Source of the DNA: Balanoglossus misakiensis
Lineage: Eukaryota; Hemichordata
DNA length: 64,000 bases
Assembly (NCBI GenBank): GCA_040954595.2
Contig: CM082596.2
Coordinates: 7,378,001-7,442,000, forward strand
Direction of reading: 5' to 3'
The notes below the pieces were generated by a model that was not told where the DNA came from, did no database searches, and saw nothing but the letters and a program-made list of their open reading frames with translations. Numbering within the stretch: the stretch's first letter is position 1; each line of letters opens with the position of its first letter. The translations under genes and the position numbers were made by a program. Shown piece by piece: positions 31,677-45,480 of the stretch.

Positions 31677-32377
31677 TGCCATGTTTACAACCTGAAAAAT
31701 GAGCTGACTAGAAGTCTTTCTCGCATGCGCAGTAGAATTCGTATCAAGTGTCTTCTTTTATTGATCTAGGTCGGGTTTTGTCATTCTGGTGAATGAAAGC
31801 ACACTGTTTCGACTAAACAATTTCCATAATTTATCTCTGGGCAGCTGGAAGTCAGTGTTTTGACTTATTGGTGGTAAACAATTATTTAATGGGCGTGATC
31901 ATCGCTGTCAATTACCAGTAAATCCTGAAGATTATTGTCACAATATCGTAAATCAAATTATGGTCAAATTTAAACATCTAGTAAATACTGCGGTGTTTTT
32001 TTTTTCGTGAATGTCAATTAGACAAGAGTTGCAATACGCTTCAGTTGTCATATGTGGCCAGCAAGATTGTTCGTTAATTGTTTTCTCGTATTTAATGTGG
32101 AAGTTTTTTACGAATTCCTTTGCTTGTTTTCGCATCTAATTCAAAGCCGTGCTCGATTCAGCGCACTGGTAAGAACTGGGTTTGGAAAGTGAAAGTCACC
32201 GAAACAGTCGCGCTTGTAGAGAGTTGCTTCCGGTAAGATAACGAAAGAGTTGAGGGATTCTGATCAAAACAAGCCAGTATCAATGACATGGTCCCCGCTG
32301 GAATCGACAGATTAAGAAATCAATGGAAGATATCAGTATCCTTGCGACAAGGTGCAATGGAAGCATTTCTCATATAC

Positions 32378-32475
32378 CAAAATGGCCGCCTGGCAGCCAT
32401 ATTGGATAACATCATGGCACAAATCGACTTGCATATGTACATCATCGTACATTGCCCTTATACCAAGTATGAACG
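32378..32475 (+). repeat. dispersed repeat family B, copy 2
   Basis: It reads AAAATGGCCGCCTGGCAGCC then ATATTGGAT, ACAAATCGACTTGCATATGT, ACATCA and ACATTG, matching the inverted copy 3 kb away at 29380-29482. The two copies face each other in opposite orientation. Confidence 0.55.
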
Positions 32476-35400
32476 ATTTATACATGCGCAGTACCCACAG
32501 GGGCAATTTCACATCTTGATATATTGCGGTGTAACCATGATGCACCTGTCAAATCTACAAACAAAAACCGTAATTCACAAGTTAAATGGTGCAAACATCC
32601 ACAAATAGCTCCTTCTCTTCGAATTAAACATCCACCCACTCAGTCGTCTAACAACTGTTTACAAGAGGAATGGCCGGCATTTCTAAACCACGGGATGTTT
32701 CCACCACTGCGAGCTTCATTCACAAGACCAACATAAATTGCGGGTTTGACTGGGACTTCACACGCCAGCTTAACCTCTATGTTGTGCTTTCAATGAACTC
32801 AGCACCGATAAACATAACAATTACATAAATTCCCATTTATTATTAGCAAGAACGCCGTGACATCACACGCAGTGACGTCACACCACTGACACTAAAACGA
32901 CCCCTGGCCTTATCGTCCAACGCAGATGACGTATGGCATTTTCAAGAGTTCAAAATGACAGAGGGTTAACTTTTCGTTGCTGGCAAGTGTGTCTAAACCC
33001 TGGCCTGTTTAAACTCAGAAGTGTAGAAGTGCGCATATGTAGCTAGCCTGTACGGAAGATATACAAGGGCAGAAAGCCAATATTTACATTTGAGAATATG
33101 AGACGGCTGATGAAGTCTGAAAGTGCGTCATTCTTCTTCAGGATTACACGCAGACGGACTGAAAATTCAACATTTCGTCATTTTAAAGGTCACGGCCAGT
33201 AAAAGTAACTGAAAACTCTTTTAGAATTTACATTTTTGTATCAGCTAAATTTCCTTCTTTTTCCACTGACTGAGGAATGTACATTCAGCTTTTCAACTCA
33301 ATTTGTCCTTCAACACTGTGGTACATATTCATGGTGTATATTCAGAGCATCATCGTTAGAAAAATAGCGCACATGCGCAGAGAGGCGATGACGCGATATT
33401 TCAACATGTTCACACGACAAGACATTGAAACTGATGCACATAACGTGTTCAAATTATTTCAGCCATCGTCCCTTCAAGGGCTAGCGCCGCGTCCACATTG
33501 TGATAAATAAATCAAACGGCGAGAAAAAAGTCTGCAAGACAGTCTACGACCCGATTTCACGTAGCTAAGCTGCTTCGAAAGAAACCCTGCAACCTAACAC
33601 GTTCATAAAACAATTAAATAAACGACTTAGACACGTAAAATGTGGAATCATGAGCTGTGATAATGGAAACCACACATAACGGAAGAAGCCCCTACTGTAA
33701 TTGTCGACCTTTCGCTACCGACAGCAAATTCCGACGCAAATTTCTCAAACTTCGATCCGAAATTGCTTGCGGTAGTCATGGTTCCTAATTCATAAAGGAT
33801 AAATCGCGATATCTTGTTCAAAAATGTGCCATGGATTGTGACAATTTTACTGAGTGCACGACAAAATGTGATCCTGACTTTTTGGCGGGAAATGAGGCTG
33901 CTGCGTTATGATTATTACCACATCAGACAGTACATATGACTCATACACTGGCTTCCGCTGTAGACTGTCCTGCAGCGTGCAGCGGTGAACTGGAGCGACT
34001 GAGAAACACGCGAGGTCAAAACGCCAGGAAGCAGACCGATTTTTACGACTGACTCCTAAATCCTCGACTAGACAGACTCCGGGATGGTAGGACATTCACC
34101 GCTTTCCTCATAACCGTTCGAAAGAAGACTTAATGCTCCCTGGCGAAAAACCCCAACCGAAGCTAATTCCCAAAGCGTTCCAATCCCAAAACTGACAGGT
34201 TTAATTCCACAAATATTTACTTTAAAAAATGTCGATTTTAAACTAACGCCGAACGGTGGTCCAGTCCCGTTGATGGACACATTTAACACAAGTGATCTGC
34301 AACATGGTGGCAAAAGGGTGTGTTGGATTGAAATCATGTTTTTCTTTCCTGAAACATCGCAGCAGGTGAATTTGTGAATTAGCGGACTTGAATTTATTTG
34401 TTAATTATGGCATTAGCAGTATTGTGCATTTCAGCAAACTTAAAGGAATAAACATTTGTACAGTCCCTTTAATACGTCGGAGAAAGGCAAGATTGATACT
34501 GCGATAATTTGTTTCACCAAATTCATAAATTATCGATATTTTTACCATGAGTAATAGGTCTATAACCAGAAGCCTCCCTATGCAGAAACAAAAATGTTTT
34601 GATAATTAATTTTGAATGAGCGCTTAATCAGAATAGAGATTTCTAATTTTAAAACTGACTACGTCATTGGCTTTCTGTTGAGTTGTTTTTAAAGGGACCC
34701 GAGCGGAGAGATGTCCTTGCGATTGCGCACTCTCAGTCCAATGACTATAGGCTTGTTTATTCAGATGGTCTGACTACATAACGTTGTTGTTAAGTCGGAG
34801 AACAACGGCGAACGGAATCGGTTGGATCAAAGCGTGGGAATGATGTGAAGTGAAGTTAGGCGCCGCCCTGCATTCATACCAACGGGGGCCACTAGCCAAT
34901 GCGCTGTCATGTACATCTATGGTCCTATAAACGGTACCTACCCGCCCACGCAAAATAAAGACTATCTATATTTGATCCGGATATCGAAAATATAAGTGAA
35001 GTAGACAGGCTAATAAAAGCAAATGTTATCTACCCAGTATACACAGTCATGTATGGGAATATTTTTCCCCTGATTAATCGCAAATTTTCACGCAAAAGAA
35101 CGTAGGTTTACTGACATGTTTTTTACATTGCAGTTGCGATCGCCCCAGATAAGGCTGAAATCGCTGCGGTTTAAATGGGAAGTATATGGAACATTATGAC
35201 GGTATAATCTATATGTAAGCTTTAAACGACTCACAAGAATGGCGAAATACTGCCGGGTTTTCCCACAGAAGAGAATCAGCGAAGAAAACGATACCAAATC
35301 TGGTCAGCGTTTCTTCCCCCGGAGTAATGCACCGTTTTATTGCAGTCAGGGAGGGGAAGATCCCAAAATAAGTTCCTTTCAAGACGAAAGGGAAAAGCCG

Positions 35401-37897
35401 AAATTGGACAAAAAAATCTCGGGAGGAGATGAAAAGAAATTTCATTCTCGGTCGGTACTTTAACGCGCTCACGCGTCTACCCGTCTCTGTAGACCTAAAT
35501 GGGAAAGTCGTGTTGCGAGTCGCCCGGTGATGAGTGAAACAACGCAGGCGACATATATCCAATTGGCGGGTGAATCAAGGGTATCGGGAAAAGAGAGATA
35601 GGCCCGCGGCTAGTGAACGCGGCCATAATTAAATAGAGGCGGGCGATGTTTCCCCCGCCGGGGTAGCCAACTACAAAGCGATGAACAGATCAAAGGTCAC
35701 GTGTACTGTGTAGTACTCATCTTCTTGCGTCGCATCTCCCGAGTTCGGGTCTGGTCAGCTGTTTGGCTGCATGCATTCTGCTCGAGTCACAGATTCCCGT
35801 TCGGATTAAGTCAGGAAATGCCAAAACACGTCTAGAACATGTGCCCTGAGACGGTATTTACAGACTGGCCGCGGCGGTTTCCTGCCAATGCCTCAACAGA
35901 CCATGTAGTCCCCCTCCCGTCGCCAAGAACAGAGCTTGTAACCATTATCATACACCATCACATGTGCACCCTGGATCCGGATCACTGCACTGGGTTAAAG
36001 CAATCAGGCGGGGGGGGGGGGGCTAGACATGATTCCTTTACATGGGCCGCCATATGGGTCTCCATGGTGATGTCGGATCTTCCTCGAGACAGACAGACAG
36101 ACATCCACAGAAAGATTTCAGCTTGTTCGTTTCACTCAGCGCGTTTGTTTCGATAGATTAAATCAACAATTGCGTCCTTTGACTGAAAAAAAGAGAAACA
36201 GCGTCTAAAAACAACCGCGGACCACCCTTTGAGAGAAAGCGCTGAAAGTCTGATTGAAGTACCCCGATACACGGAAAATTATACTGCAATAACCCAATTT
36301 CCAAAATATCCACCTATAGGCTGCACGAGATCTGTACATTTGTACATCATTATCAGTTCTAGCAATGGACATGTCCGTGGGAATATTGCGGGTAAACGGC
36401 GTTATTAACAACGCAGGAAATGAAATCAAACATCCGCGATTTTTTCTTCCCTTCTTGCGATTAATTAAACAAAATCCAACTGCCAGTTGCACTGGGAACT
36501 GAGGAACAGGGCCGGCTACTGTGTGCCCCAATCGTGATCGCTCCTGCCAATTTCCGCACAATTTCTTCCTCCAGTGACCAGCCAACAAGGCGGCCATTGT
36601 CGACGGCATCTCCTTGGACACGTCTGAAGGTCTTCCTCATTAAGGAGCGATGAACTCTACCGTCTGTCGGCTGTGTCTGCCCGAGCCCCGCTGGATAATT
36701 GACTACCCGCGATAAATTAGGGAAAGAAAGGTCAGTGACAGATTTCTAGAAATTGGGCCATAAAACGACACCGGACAGGGGAAAGTGTTATTTTTGTCGC
36801 GTTTAAGAATACACAGGGGTGGTTAAAATTAATTGCGGCGTGTACTGGCACAAAGAACACGCGGACGGTCACCCCAGAAAGTACGCCTAGGCTAGGATGG
36901 CGATGTAATGTTGGTGGTGGTCAGTGGCAGCAAGTTAGCAGCTGTAATATACATTACGCGTGGTTCCCATCAAAGTTTGCTTCTTCATAACAATCTTTTC
37001 GTCACTTGGCAATATCGCCACGGTGTGTTAACAGAAACTCGTCTCTCCGACCGCTATGACAAATACGCAGCATGTCAGACAAACAGTAATTAATCGACGC
37101 GTATGATTTACGCGCGTGATTCAATGGAAGAGAGGGTTGGTGTAAATGACATGCATGAGTGAGGGTGAAGTCTTTTCCCCAATCACTCATTACCTACTCG
37201 CCCCCCTTCCCTCACGATGACGTCACTCAAATTGAACGTCTATATCCAGGCGTGTGTTTTCTGACTGCGAACATGCCTTGTGCTACTACATGTATATCTA
37301 CACACACGGCTACTAAACGTTCGTTAATCCTGAGAGCTGTGAAGGCAATATTGAATGGCGAGCGGCTGTCATGTTTTTTGTCCGGGTTATGTAATTCAAT
37401 TAGCCCAGACGTTCAGTTATCACGTGATTCTTCCAAATCTGTGTTCTCCACACGGCTTCCCGCCTGATGGAAACCCCAAAGTTTATTTGTACAAATACAG
37501 ACTGCCTTCTCAGCAGACAGCCAGCGGGTCGCTCTGCAGATGATGCGGGGTAGCCAGTACGTGACATTGGTTGAGAGCCAACTAACTCCAGCAGTTTGGA
37601 GAATGGCCTTTTCATCAGGCCAGCGCGTATGTATGTGTATACCCAGGGTCGCGCCTGTGGTCTCGCTGTTTCTTTTTCCCAGCTACTTCACAACATGCGC
37701 TGAGGATGACGGCCAGGCGTCTGCGCGGGGTTGCCTCGAGCGCGCACGGTAGTAGGCAGAGAGACGCGTCGAGATCTGTCGCCTTTCTGTCATGTCAGGC
37801 GAGGCGCAAATCTGAGTCATCGGCGAAACAAAGTGACGAACATCGGGCACGGTGAGATACGGAGAACGGGGAACGGGTTGAAACACAGTGCGTCGTT

Positions 37898-37950
37898 GTG
37901 ATGTCACCGTGTTACACGTATCTCGAGTGATGTCACCATGTAACATGTAT
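37898..37950. repeat. 29-bp-period tandem duplication
   Basis: GTGATGTCACCGTGTTACAC (37898) and GTGATGTCACCATGTAACAT (37927) are two units 29 bp apart with three mismatches in these 20 bases. Each unit carries a CRE-like TGATGTCA. Confidence 0.55.
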
Positions 37951-39843
37951 TTATACACACAATTAGAAACATACACATCCGTGGTTCTACACGATGGTTA
38001 AACGGTCTGCGTCGCGAAAATGGGCCTTGCGTGTACGTTCTTTAACGATTGAACATCACACACACAACGAAGCTAATGTACTGAATGAAATTCGAAGTAC
38101 TCACCTCGCGTCTGCAGCGCAAGCCCGAGAAAGAAAACACACAAATTTATCCGAGGAGCTCCGCAACCACACATGGAAACACGAAGACGGTCACTGCACA
38201 AGTGAAATGTGTCGGGCCAGTTGATTGACAGCCGGGTTGGAGTGCGCATGCGCACACCGTTCGCCCGTGACTCGCTCTCGACACCGCTATATGAACAAAG
38301 AAACCTGGGATTGTTGTTTTCGGAGAGAGATTTCATTCCAGCCTTCCTTTTCCAATTCGCCTCGTAATTCCCATCGACAGTGCTCTTTTGTTTCGCTGCC
38401 ACATGAGCCGACGGTGGACAAGACACGACGTGGCAAAAAAACCTCCGCTGAATTCCCGCCTAATGACCGCCCGCAGGGAGACTCACCGGTCGAACGACAT
38501 CCGAGCCGCTCGGCGCGAATACTATCCCTGTTTAGGATTAGCGAGAAAGCATGCTTGCCCGGCTTGCGGTTTTGCTAATCCATAGCTCCTTTATAACAAT
38601 CAATTATCTAAACTATGCCAGTGCCTTCACGCCGCACTGAGGCTTAAAGACATCTCGACCATTTCCCAAATTCGCCAAATGTCGCCGTCCTTCAGCGCGT
38701 GAGAGACACGGCCACGGTCAAGTGCAAAGGGGGGAAACTCAAGCCTCGCGATACAGTTACAGAATTTCAGCAACACTCCAACGGCTGAAGTGGTGAACCG
38801 GAGCCGCTAAATCCACCCCCCCCCCCCGTGTAAAAAGACACCCCCTTTCAAATCGATCACAAAAGCAACGGAGAAGTGACCCGAACATCACTCAGCCTCT
38901 GGAATACCACGGCTGCATTCTAGAAATTCCCGTAAAATGGTCAGTTTGTTTTTTGTTACATCGTGGCGATAGTTCGCGTTTTTGGCTTAAACGCCGACCT
39001 GGCCTATAGACCTTCGCCCCTGATTGGGGGGGGGGGGACATGCAGACCTTAAAAAAAGTCCGTTCAATTCAGAGTCTAGATAACTGATGCCGAATTGAAA
39101 TCTTCCTAACCATGTCAACATTGGTAATAAACACAACGCCCCTCAGTAAGAATTACAACTCCTAAGTCGCTTTAACCGCAATATTTTACGCTCATTTACG
39201 ATTTTGTTTTAGTTTGACTCCTTAAAATATAGGCCTACACAAACAGTTCAGTCCGCGCCATGCGTGTCGACGTGAACTGGGATGTAGCCCTTTCTAATTT
39301 TATCCTGGTAATTTTATAAACTATTAGTTATTACAGTATTGATATTATCCAGATGGACTTACTTTGCAATCGCGTTTTACGGGTCATATAGTTTTCAGAC
39401 CGTCGAAGCCCCAGCCCGACAAGCGGGCTGCAATGGCTTCTGTATAAACTGCCTCACGGCTAATACCAATTAAGGGCCATTCTCACTGCAGCCGTGCAAG
39501 GACGGGGCATGGCACAAACACACACATGTGTTTTCAGCCGTTTTGGGGGCAAGTACGCTCGTATTAAGCCTTCCTCCCCTCGGCTCTACACAAACAGCTC
39601 CCGAGAACCGCTTTCAATGACAGAGAGCCTGTATTAACCTCCAAGCGCCCCCAATCTCCGCGGGGTGTCATGTGTTTTTGAAGAACACGGGTCAAGAGCT
39701 GAAATTGAACAGACACGCCGAGCCTTTGATGACGTGATGACGACACTCGTCACCCCTTGACGGCTTGAATCACCCATTGACGATAGTGCTACACTTGGCC
39801 TGAAAATGTATGTATCATATCGCCAGTCAGATAATCGGTCTCT

Positions 39844-39876
39844 CAGTCACTCTCTGTCTCTGTCTCTGTCTCTGTC

Positions 39877-39933
<57 letters not shown>
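39844..39933. repeat. (TC)n / (TCTG)n microsatellite
   Basis: Starts as CTCTGT repeats and becomes about 25 pure TC units. Frames through it give poly Ser-Leu, an artefact. Confidence 0.95.
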
Positions 39934-39934
<1 letters not shown>

Positions 39935-40401
39935 TCACACACACAATCACCAAGCATTCCCGTTAGGTGCTCAGAAATTGTACATTGGCAGCCATATTTT
40001 GGGGTGTACCAAATAAGTACGTGTGAAACTCTGCTGTCGTAAGTACGTTTGCAGGGGTGGCGGACGCGTCACCCGTCTTTACAAACGTTTCGAACGTGCA
40101 GTAGTCCGCGCAAGCGCCAAGAACATTTTACAATGACAACTTCTTTTGATGAGATTTCCATCCCCGAGGAAAATTGCCTGATGGATCTGCAACCTCTGCT
40201 AGGTCATGTGAAAAAGTAAATATAGACCGAGGGATATGATAAAGTGTACAATCAATTACACCCAAGACCACCATACGACGTGTCTGTCGTGGGAATAGAA
40301 TGACAACTGTCAAATATACTCGGTATGCGAAGCTTGAAAATTACTTTTCAATCGCCACGTCAAGAGAAGAAGCGTCACAACTACCTCCGCCGAGTGAAAA
40401 T

Positions 40402-40416
40402 GGGGGGGGGGGGGGG
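40402..40416. repeat. 15-base G homopolymer
   Basis: Uninterrupted G run in gene-free DNA; see the related finding on G/C tracts. Confidence 0.9.
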
Positions 40417-43400
40417 ACATTGTGAAGCTTGAAACTTCGGCGTTATGTCATCATCACTTATTTTCGTATCAAACGATTGTTTCTATTTCGACAAATATAT
40501 ATATATGTTGCTGATTTGACAGTCAAAGCACGGTCTCGTATTTGAAAGCTTCTATTGAAGCAAAATGAAGGGGTATGGAAGTTGCAACGTTTGCTTGGTT
40601 TTCTTGTTTTGTGTATCGTCGGCCGAAAACGAAGGCCATCGCCTTTCCCCCCACAGATAACTGAATATAAACCGGTTTCGTCTTCAATTCAGTGGTCAGC
40701 GTTAGCTACGGGGAGTCTGCGAGCGGCAGGCAGGGTTCCGCAAGTTAAAAAACGTGTGCCTTTCAACACGAACAGGAGTAGGCCCAGAACGAGAAGTACA
40801 GCCGACCCGCGGCCGCACAGGGGTTCCCGAAACACAATAAAAAGCCGCTGCTACTGTTTCAGACAGCGCGCTGTCCACCTGACAACGCAGACGACATCAC
40901 AGCTCCAGTTGCCACGGATTCGAAAGCTTGTCAGCGAAACTGGCTACTCAAACCTTGAACCTTGGTTCCTGAGGCTGCGCAGCGCTGCGTATTGTCTGAC
41001 TGTATAGAGTATTGTATCCACCAGACGACAGACACCATCGACGGAAATGCTGAAAGCGAGTAATACAAGAAGTAGGCCTATGCCTTCCTGTTTGACAAAA
41101 ACCGCATCGAGTTTCATTCGCACTTTTCATCGTATCGAACTGTATTCCGCGATCATGTACTATTATGTTTTGTTCGACGTTATACTAAACATGGTGATTG
41201 ATCGATGAAATTAGTAAATGCAACAGATCGATGGCTGGAAACCGATCGATTATGATTTACAACGCGCAGGAGATAAAGTCAGATATACGTGTTTGAAGCA
41301 AGGATAACTGAACAGCCCATCGTCGCAAACCACGGCCCTTTTACGGCAGCGCTCTGCTCCCCCCAGAAAATTTCGATAGTGAAACGAAAGAAATCCGTAG
41401 TCTGGTGGGGCGAGAATGGAACAGCCAGCTGTATATATATTTACGGTCTGTGTTGCGGAGAGACGTCGATAGGGCATATATCACTGTGTTGTAATTGGCT
41501 AAACGATCACACAGTCACAGTTTCTCGCTCGCTTCGCCTGTAAAAGTTACAGAAACTTATTTTCCAATGAACGCGCCCGGTTTTCTCACCTTATCGATCG
41601 AACGAGGCCGGTTCGGCGGTGTTGTAGAATCACCGTCTCAATCGACGACACATGCGACAGGGGGCCGACGCACTTAACCGCTCGAATCGATCCGCGGCGG
41701 CCGGGGTTGTCAACAGAACAATCCCCCCTTTACGGTGAAGAGTCGACCCCCGCGACCCTATCCCTAGGAGGTCAGGCTAAGGGCACCCGGATCCATAGCC
41801 TGCAGCCCACGATAACATTTGCACAATCTCAACATGGCGGTGAAAGGCACAATAATAAGTGCAAGTACGGATGAGTTTCACGAAAGGATATACACGTCCA
41901 AAGTACGACATGTTACCAACACACTGACGTAATTCTTGACCCGAAAATATTGTTTGTTTATATTTACGATTGAACAGCTATTCCAACACATCGGCGAGAG
42001 CTAAAAATACGGAATTTACCTACTTCGTTTGTTACTCGTATAAAAATGTCCGCTTTTAAGGCTAGAGTATGACAAATCCTTGTTTTATTGTCTTGTCATT
42101 TGATAAATGTGACAGCAAGAGTCGTGTCTTCAGTATTCGGTCTAAATTGTTTCCTTTATCCGTCGTTTTGCTTTCTCAGTGTCTGCATATGAAATCGCGT
42201 CATGAAAACAACAGATGGATACGGTGAATGAAATACGCGAGCATTAGCTGACCCCCGGCGGCTGCGATGGGTCCCCAGGCCCGTGGGTTCAAAAATGCAA
42301 CCCATTACATCTGCTTGCCTATAACAACCAGTTTATTTCAATATTGCATGTTTCATTGTCAGTCATTAACTGTGACCCGGTCATGTAGTAAACACAAAAT
42401 ATTTCATCTGCCGGGTTTAAAGGGTCAGGTCGGCTACTGGCTTTGCTGCGATAAATATTCATTGCAAGGGCGCCCCCTATAACATTGTCAGCATCTCTCT
42501 GTCACGGTCTCTCGCCGTCTCTGTCAGTCTGTCCCTCTCCTATGTACATATCCCTCACGGGAAGTAGTAAATTGTGGCCAAAACGACACCCGAGTCTAAA
42601 CAAAGTCTGTTGAGGCTTTCCACTAGACACTGTGTTCAAAAGATGTTTCTTAAAATTGTGTTCTTTACAGCGATACAAATATCAATCATATATAACCGTT
42701 ATCTTTGAATTTTAACTCCATTTTGAACATTACAATTACCCCTCCTCCACATCGTACAACGCCTGCGCACTACCCTCTCACAGTTCACCTGTTATGTCTG
42801 GACCTACACAAGAAACAGATGATGACGGTTGCCCTTGATAGTTGATCGGTAGCCTTCATGCAATTAAAGAAAAAGTCCAATTCACGGACCAGTTCCCCCC
42901 GCATGTGGAATCTATTATTCAGGGTAGCCATCCATAAAGACCGAACCCTTTAAGACGAAGCAACGTGAGCCTCAGTTCCATCACGGCAGGAATGTCCCAT
43001 TTTGTATCGACTAACCGATCACTTTACAAAGCGCGCGAACCGTGCAGCCGACTGTCACTCTCTCTCTCCAACTTGGCCAATGACGCAGGCGCAGTAGACC
43101 AGAAAATGGCAGATGCACTCCAGCCTGGAGTGGAGCTGCCTACAAAAATTAAATGTCTATTTTTTTTCGCGCGTGATATGGGAATACAAATATTTCGTAC
43201 TGCACTCGTAATGTAAATCAACCCACGACAATCAAAACTCTTTGGTGTTCATAAATGAGCAATGGTAAGTTTCAAACAGAAGTTTTAAAACTTTCTTTGC
43301 ACGTGATCTGTGGTACAGAAGAAGTTAGAAAGTTTGGGGTAATCCGCCCAACTCAAGGTGTGTTAAAAAATATTCGGTGGAAACCGGGGTAAAATCACTT

Positions 43401-44136
43401 GCATTTTCAATCTTCAAGACCCCCCCGGCTCTTAATGGTCCACCCCTAAGGTGAAATAGAGTTCAGGCCCGATAGCCAGACTAGAGGGGGAAGAATAAAC
43501 CTCACGATGAATTGCAGCTGAAAGCCACAATTGTATGGCCTTTTAATCCCGTACATAGCGACACGTTCAGCAAAGGGATTGCTTTAACCAATCGAAGTTA
43601 GGTTGTTCGACTGTAACGACCTGTTCAAAGGGTGGAGTCGCCCCCGTCTGTACAGTGCGTCTGCGTATGGATCCCATACGGCACACTATCAAGTTTTGAG
43701 TTTGCGCAAACTGTAACTTCTACAGAGTTCATCATTGAAAACAATGATGGTTGTTATTGCGTCGTTACTTTTTATAACATTTCCAAATTACTTCGGTATG
43801 AACATGTATTGGTTGGCAGGGTCTCCCTGAACAGTGGGAACAGTGGCGATGGTGTGGTTTATATACAGAAAAGTGTCACATGTTCAGTTCAGACGACCAT
43901 CCCTCTTTAACCTAAAGCTTACATACTGGATGTGTTTCTGTTTCTTGTCAACCGTGTGACTATACGAAGCGACGATGAGTCAGGTGAGGGCGCGCGTACT
44001 ATTTTCTCGGCTGCAACCTGAGTTCCAATGACCGCTTTACGCTGTTACATTTTAATTATCATTTGGTCACTTTCATTCAAATTTCTTATCAAACTGGCGT
44101 AAAAATCTGCAAAGTTCCCTCAATATCACAATTTAC

Positions 44137-44198
44137 AGTACTTCATGATGGCCCAATGTCGATGCCTTGGTCAAAATCATGAAGTATTGTACTGACCG
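44137..44198. other. imperfect hairpin (ACTTCATGAT / ATCATGAAGT)
   Basis: A perfect 10-bp arm pair, extended outward by CAGT/ACTG with a 4-nt bulge, encloses about 30 nt. Size is pre-miRNA-like but the stem is too short and the loop too large for a confident call. It may be a small inverted repeat only. Confidence 0.25.
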
Positions 44199-45230
44199 AC
44201 AAAATCAGTCGAAAACAGACCGCCATAACGGTTGGCTAGCAGTCGGAAAAGCTACACACAACGTCTCTTGAATTTAGTGTGTTGCAAAAAGATCTCAACA
44301 CAGCTAGAGCCACCACCCAAAAATGCACACGATGGCACTGTCCGTCAACAGCGTCGTGATTGTGGATGAAAAGCAGGCGCTTATAATAGAACAATATATG
44401 CAAATTGGAAACGGGATCCTCAGAGGGACTTACCACCAGACGACGGTGATTGACACACACGACCCAGAATCTAAAAAAAGAGTTGCTAAAACCAGGACCT
44501 GGTTGTTGGTTTGTGGTTTCGTGCCTCAATCGCGAGGGCGACTCAGTTGTTAAAACGTTTTGTCCGTTTATTTCAATGTTGATGGTCGTGGAATTAGAGT
44601 ATGCTAGGCGCAGCTGCAAAGCAATTAATTGGTTGTTTGGTGGCGGCGAAACTCTTGAAATGGCTGGGGTGACGTCCAAAGAGCAAAGATCATATAAATA
44701 TTGCCAATTGATTGCGCTATTCAAGTGGCCTACCGCCGGATGAAAAATTACCTCATCTATGACGTCACGTTTCATAGTACATTGTATACAAGTAATCCCG
44801 TCTTGTGATTGGCCGGAGCAAGTGCCGAGATGTGTGTTTGTTATCACGTGTTTGTACAAACCAGATACGAGATTTGACCTATTTGGTCTCTTGTTTGGAT
44901 GTATTGAGCGATATGGTTACGAACTTTGACATTTTTTCAGAAAAAGGCGTTTAGACACCTGACCTGTGGTTGAACTACGGTCCCTGCAGGCCGCAACGTT
45001 GTCACGTGGCCACTTCAGAAGAACTATCAAAATCCTATCATTCACAATGGCTAAAAGACACACTACACTGTTTTGTTCATTTCCTATAACCGCCAGGACG
45101 GAATCAGGATGAAGAACGTGACCTTTCCACCAGCTGCTTGACAAATACTCAATTTATGAATGTCGTTGAATAAAAGTGGTATAAACAGCAAGGAATAACT
45201 TGTATATAATGTATATCATGGTGTATGCCA

Positions 45231-45308
<78 letters not shown>

Positions 45309-45480
45309 GTCTACCTACCTACCTACCTAACTAACTAACTAACTAACTAACTAAATAACTAAATAACTAAATAACTAACTAACTACATGTATCTATCTGT
45401 CTGTCTTACTCCGCCTATCTATACATCCACCCGTCTATCTACATGTATCTGTCGTTCTAACTATCTGTCTGTCGATCTAC
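45231..45480. repeat. compound tetranucleotide microsatellite
   Basis: About 19 CTAT units, then CTAC, CTAA and CTAAATAA blocks, then degenerating TCTG/TCTA units to about 45480. It includes two TACATGTA words (45384, 45440). This is the longest simple repeat in the window. Confidence 0.95.

Larger units (their letters stand above)
26382..39840. other. gene-free stretch, 13.5 kb
   Basis: No open frame exceeds about 140 codons and none shows a domain. Repeats seen are an inverted dispersed pair (29380-29482 and 32378-32475), short tandem duplications at 31622 and 37898, and G/C runs at 36010-36022, 38816-38827 and 39026-39037. CRE palindromes lie at 30512, 32873 and 37218. NRF1-like GCGCATGCGCA occurs at about 38245. 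CpG-rich patches at 28280-29150 and 38000-38580 are open on several frames without coding signs. Confidence 0.55.
39934..45230. other. gene-free stretch, 5.3 kb
   Basis: Contains a 15-base G run (40402-40416), a CRE palindrome at 44760 and a short hairpin at 44137-44200. A 150-codon plus frame (40555-41007) begins with a hydrophobic stretch (LLGFLVLCIV) but then becomes Arg/Thr/Ser-rich without a domain. A 207-codon minus frame (44236-44859) likewise matches nothing I know. I treat both as chance. Confidence 0.55.

Noticed and set aside
39806-40042. frame encoding Ser-Leu repeats
   Set aside because: Translation of the TC microsatellite.
40555-41007. 150-codon plus-strand frame with a hydrophobic start (LLGFLVLCIV), possible secreted peptide
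   Set aside because: The hydrophobic stretch is short and the rest is Arg/Thr/Ser-rich without cysteine pattern or domain; no promoter or homologue can be argued.
44236-44859. 207-codon minus-strand open frame
   Set aside because: No domain, no signal peptide, no plausible splice context; composition looks like translated non-coding DNA.
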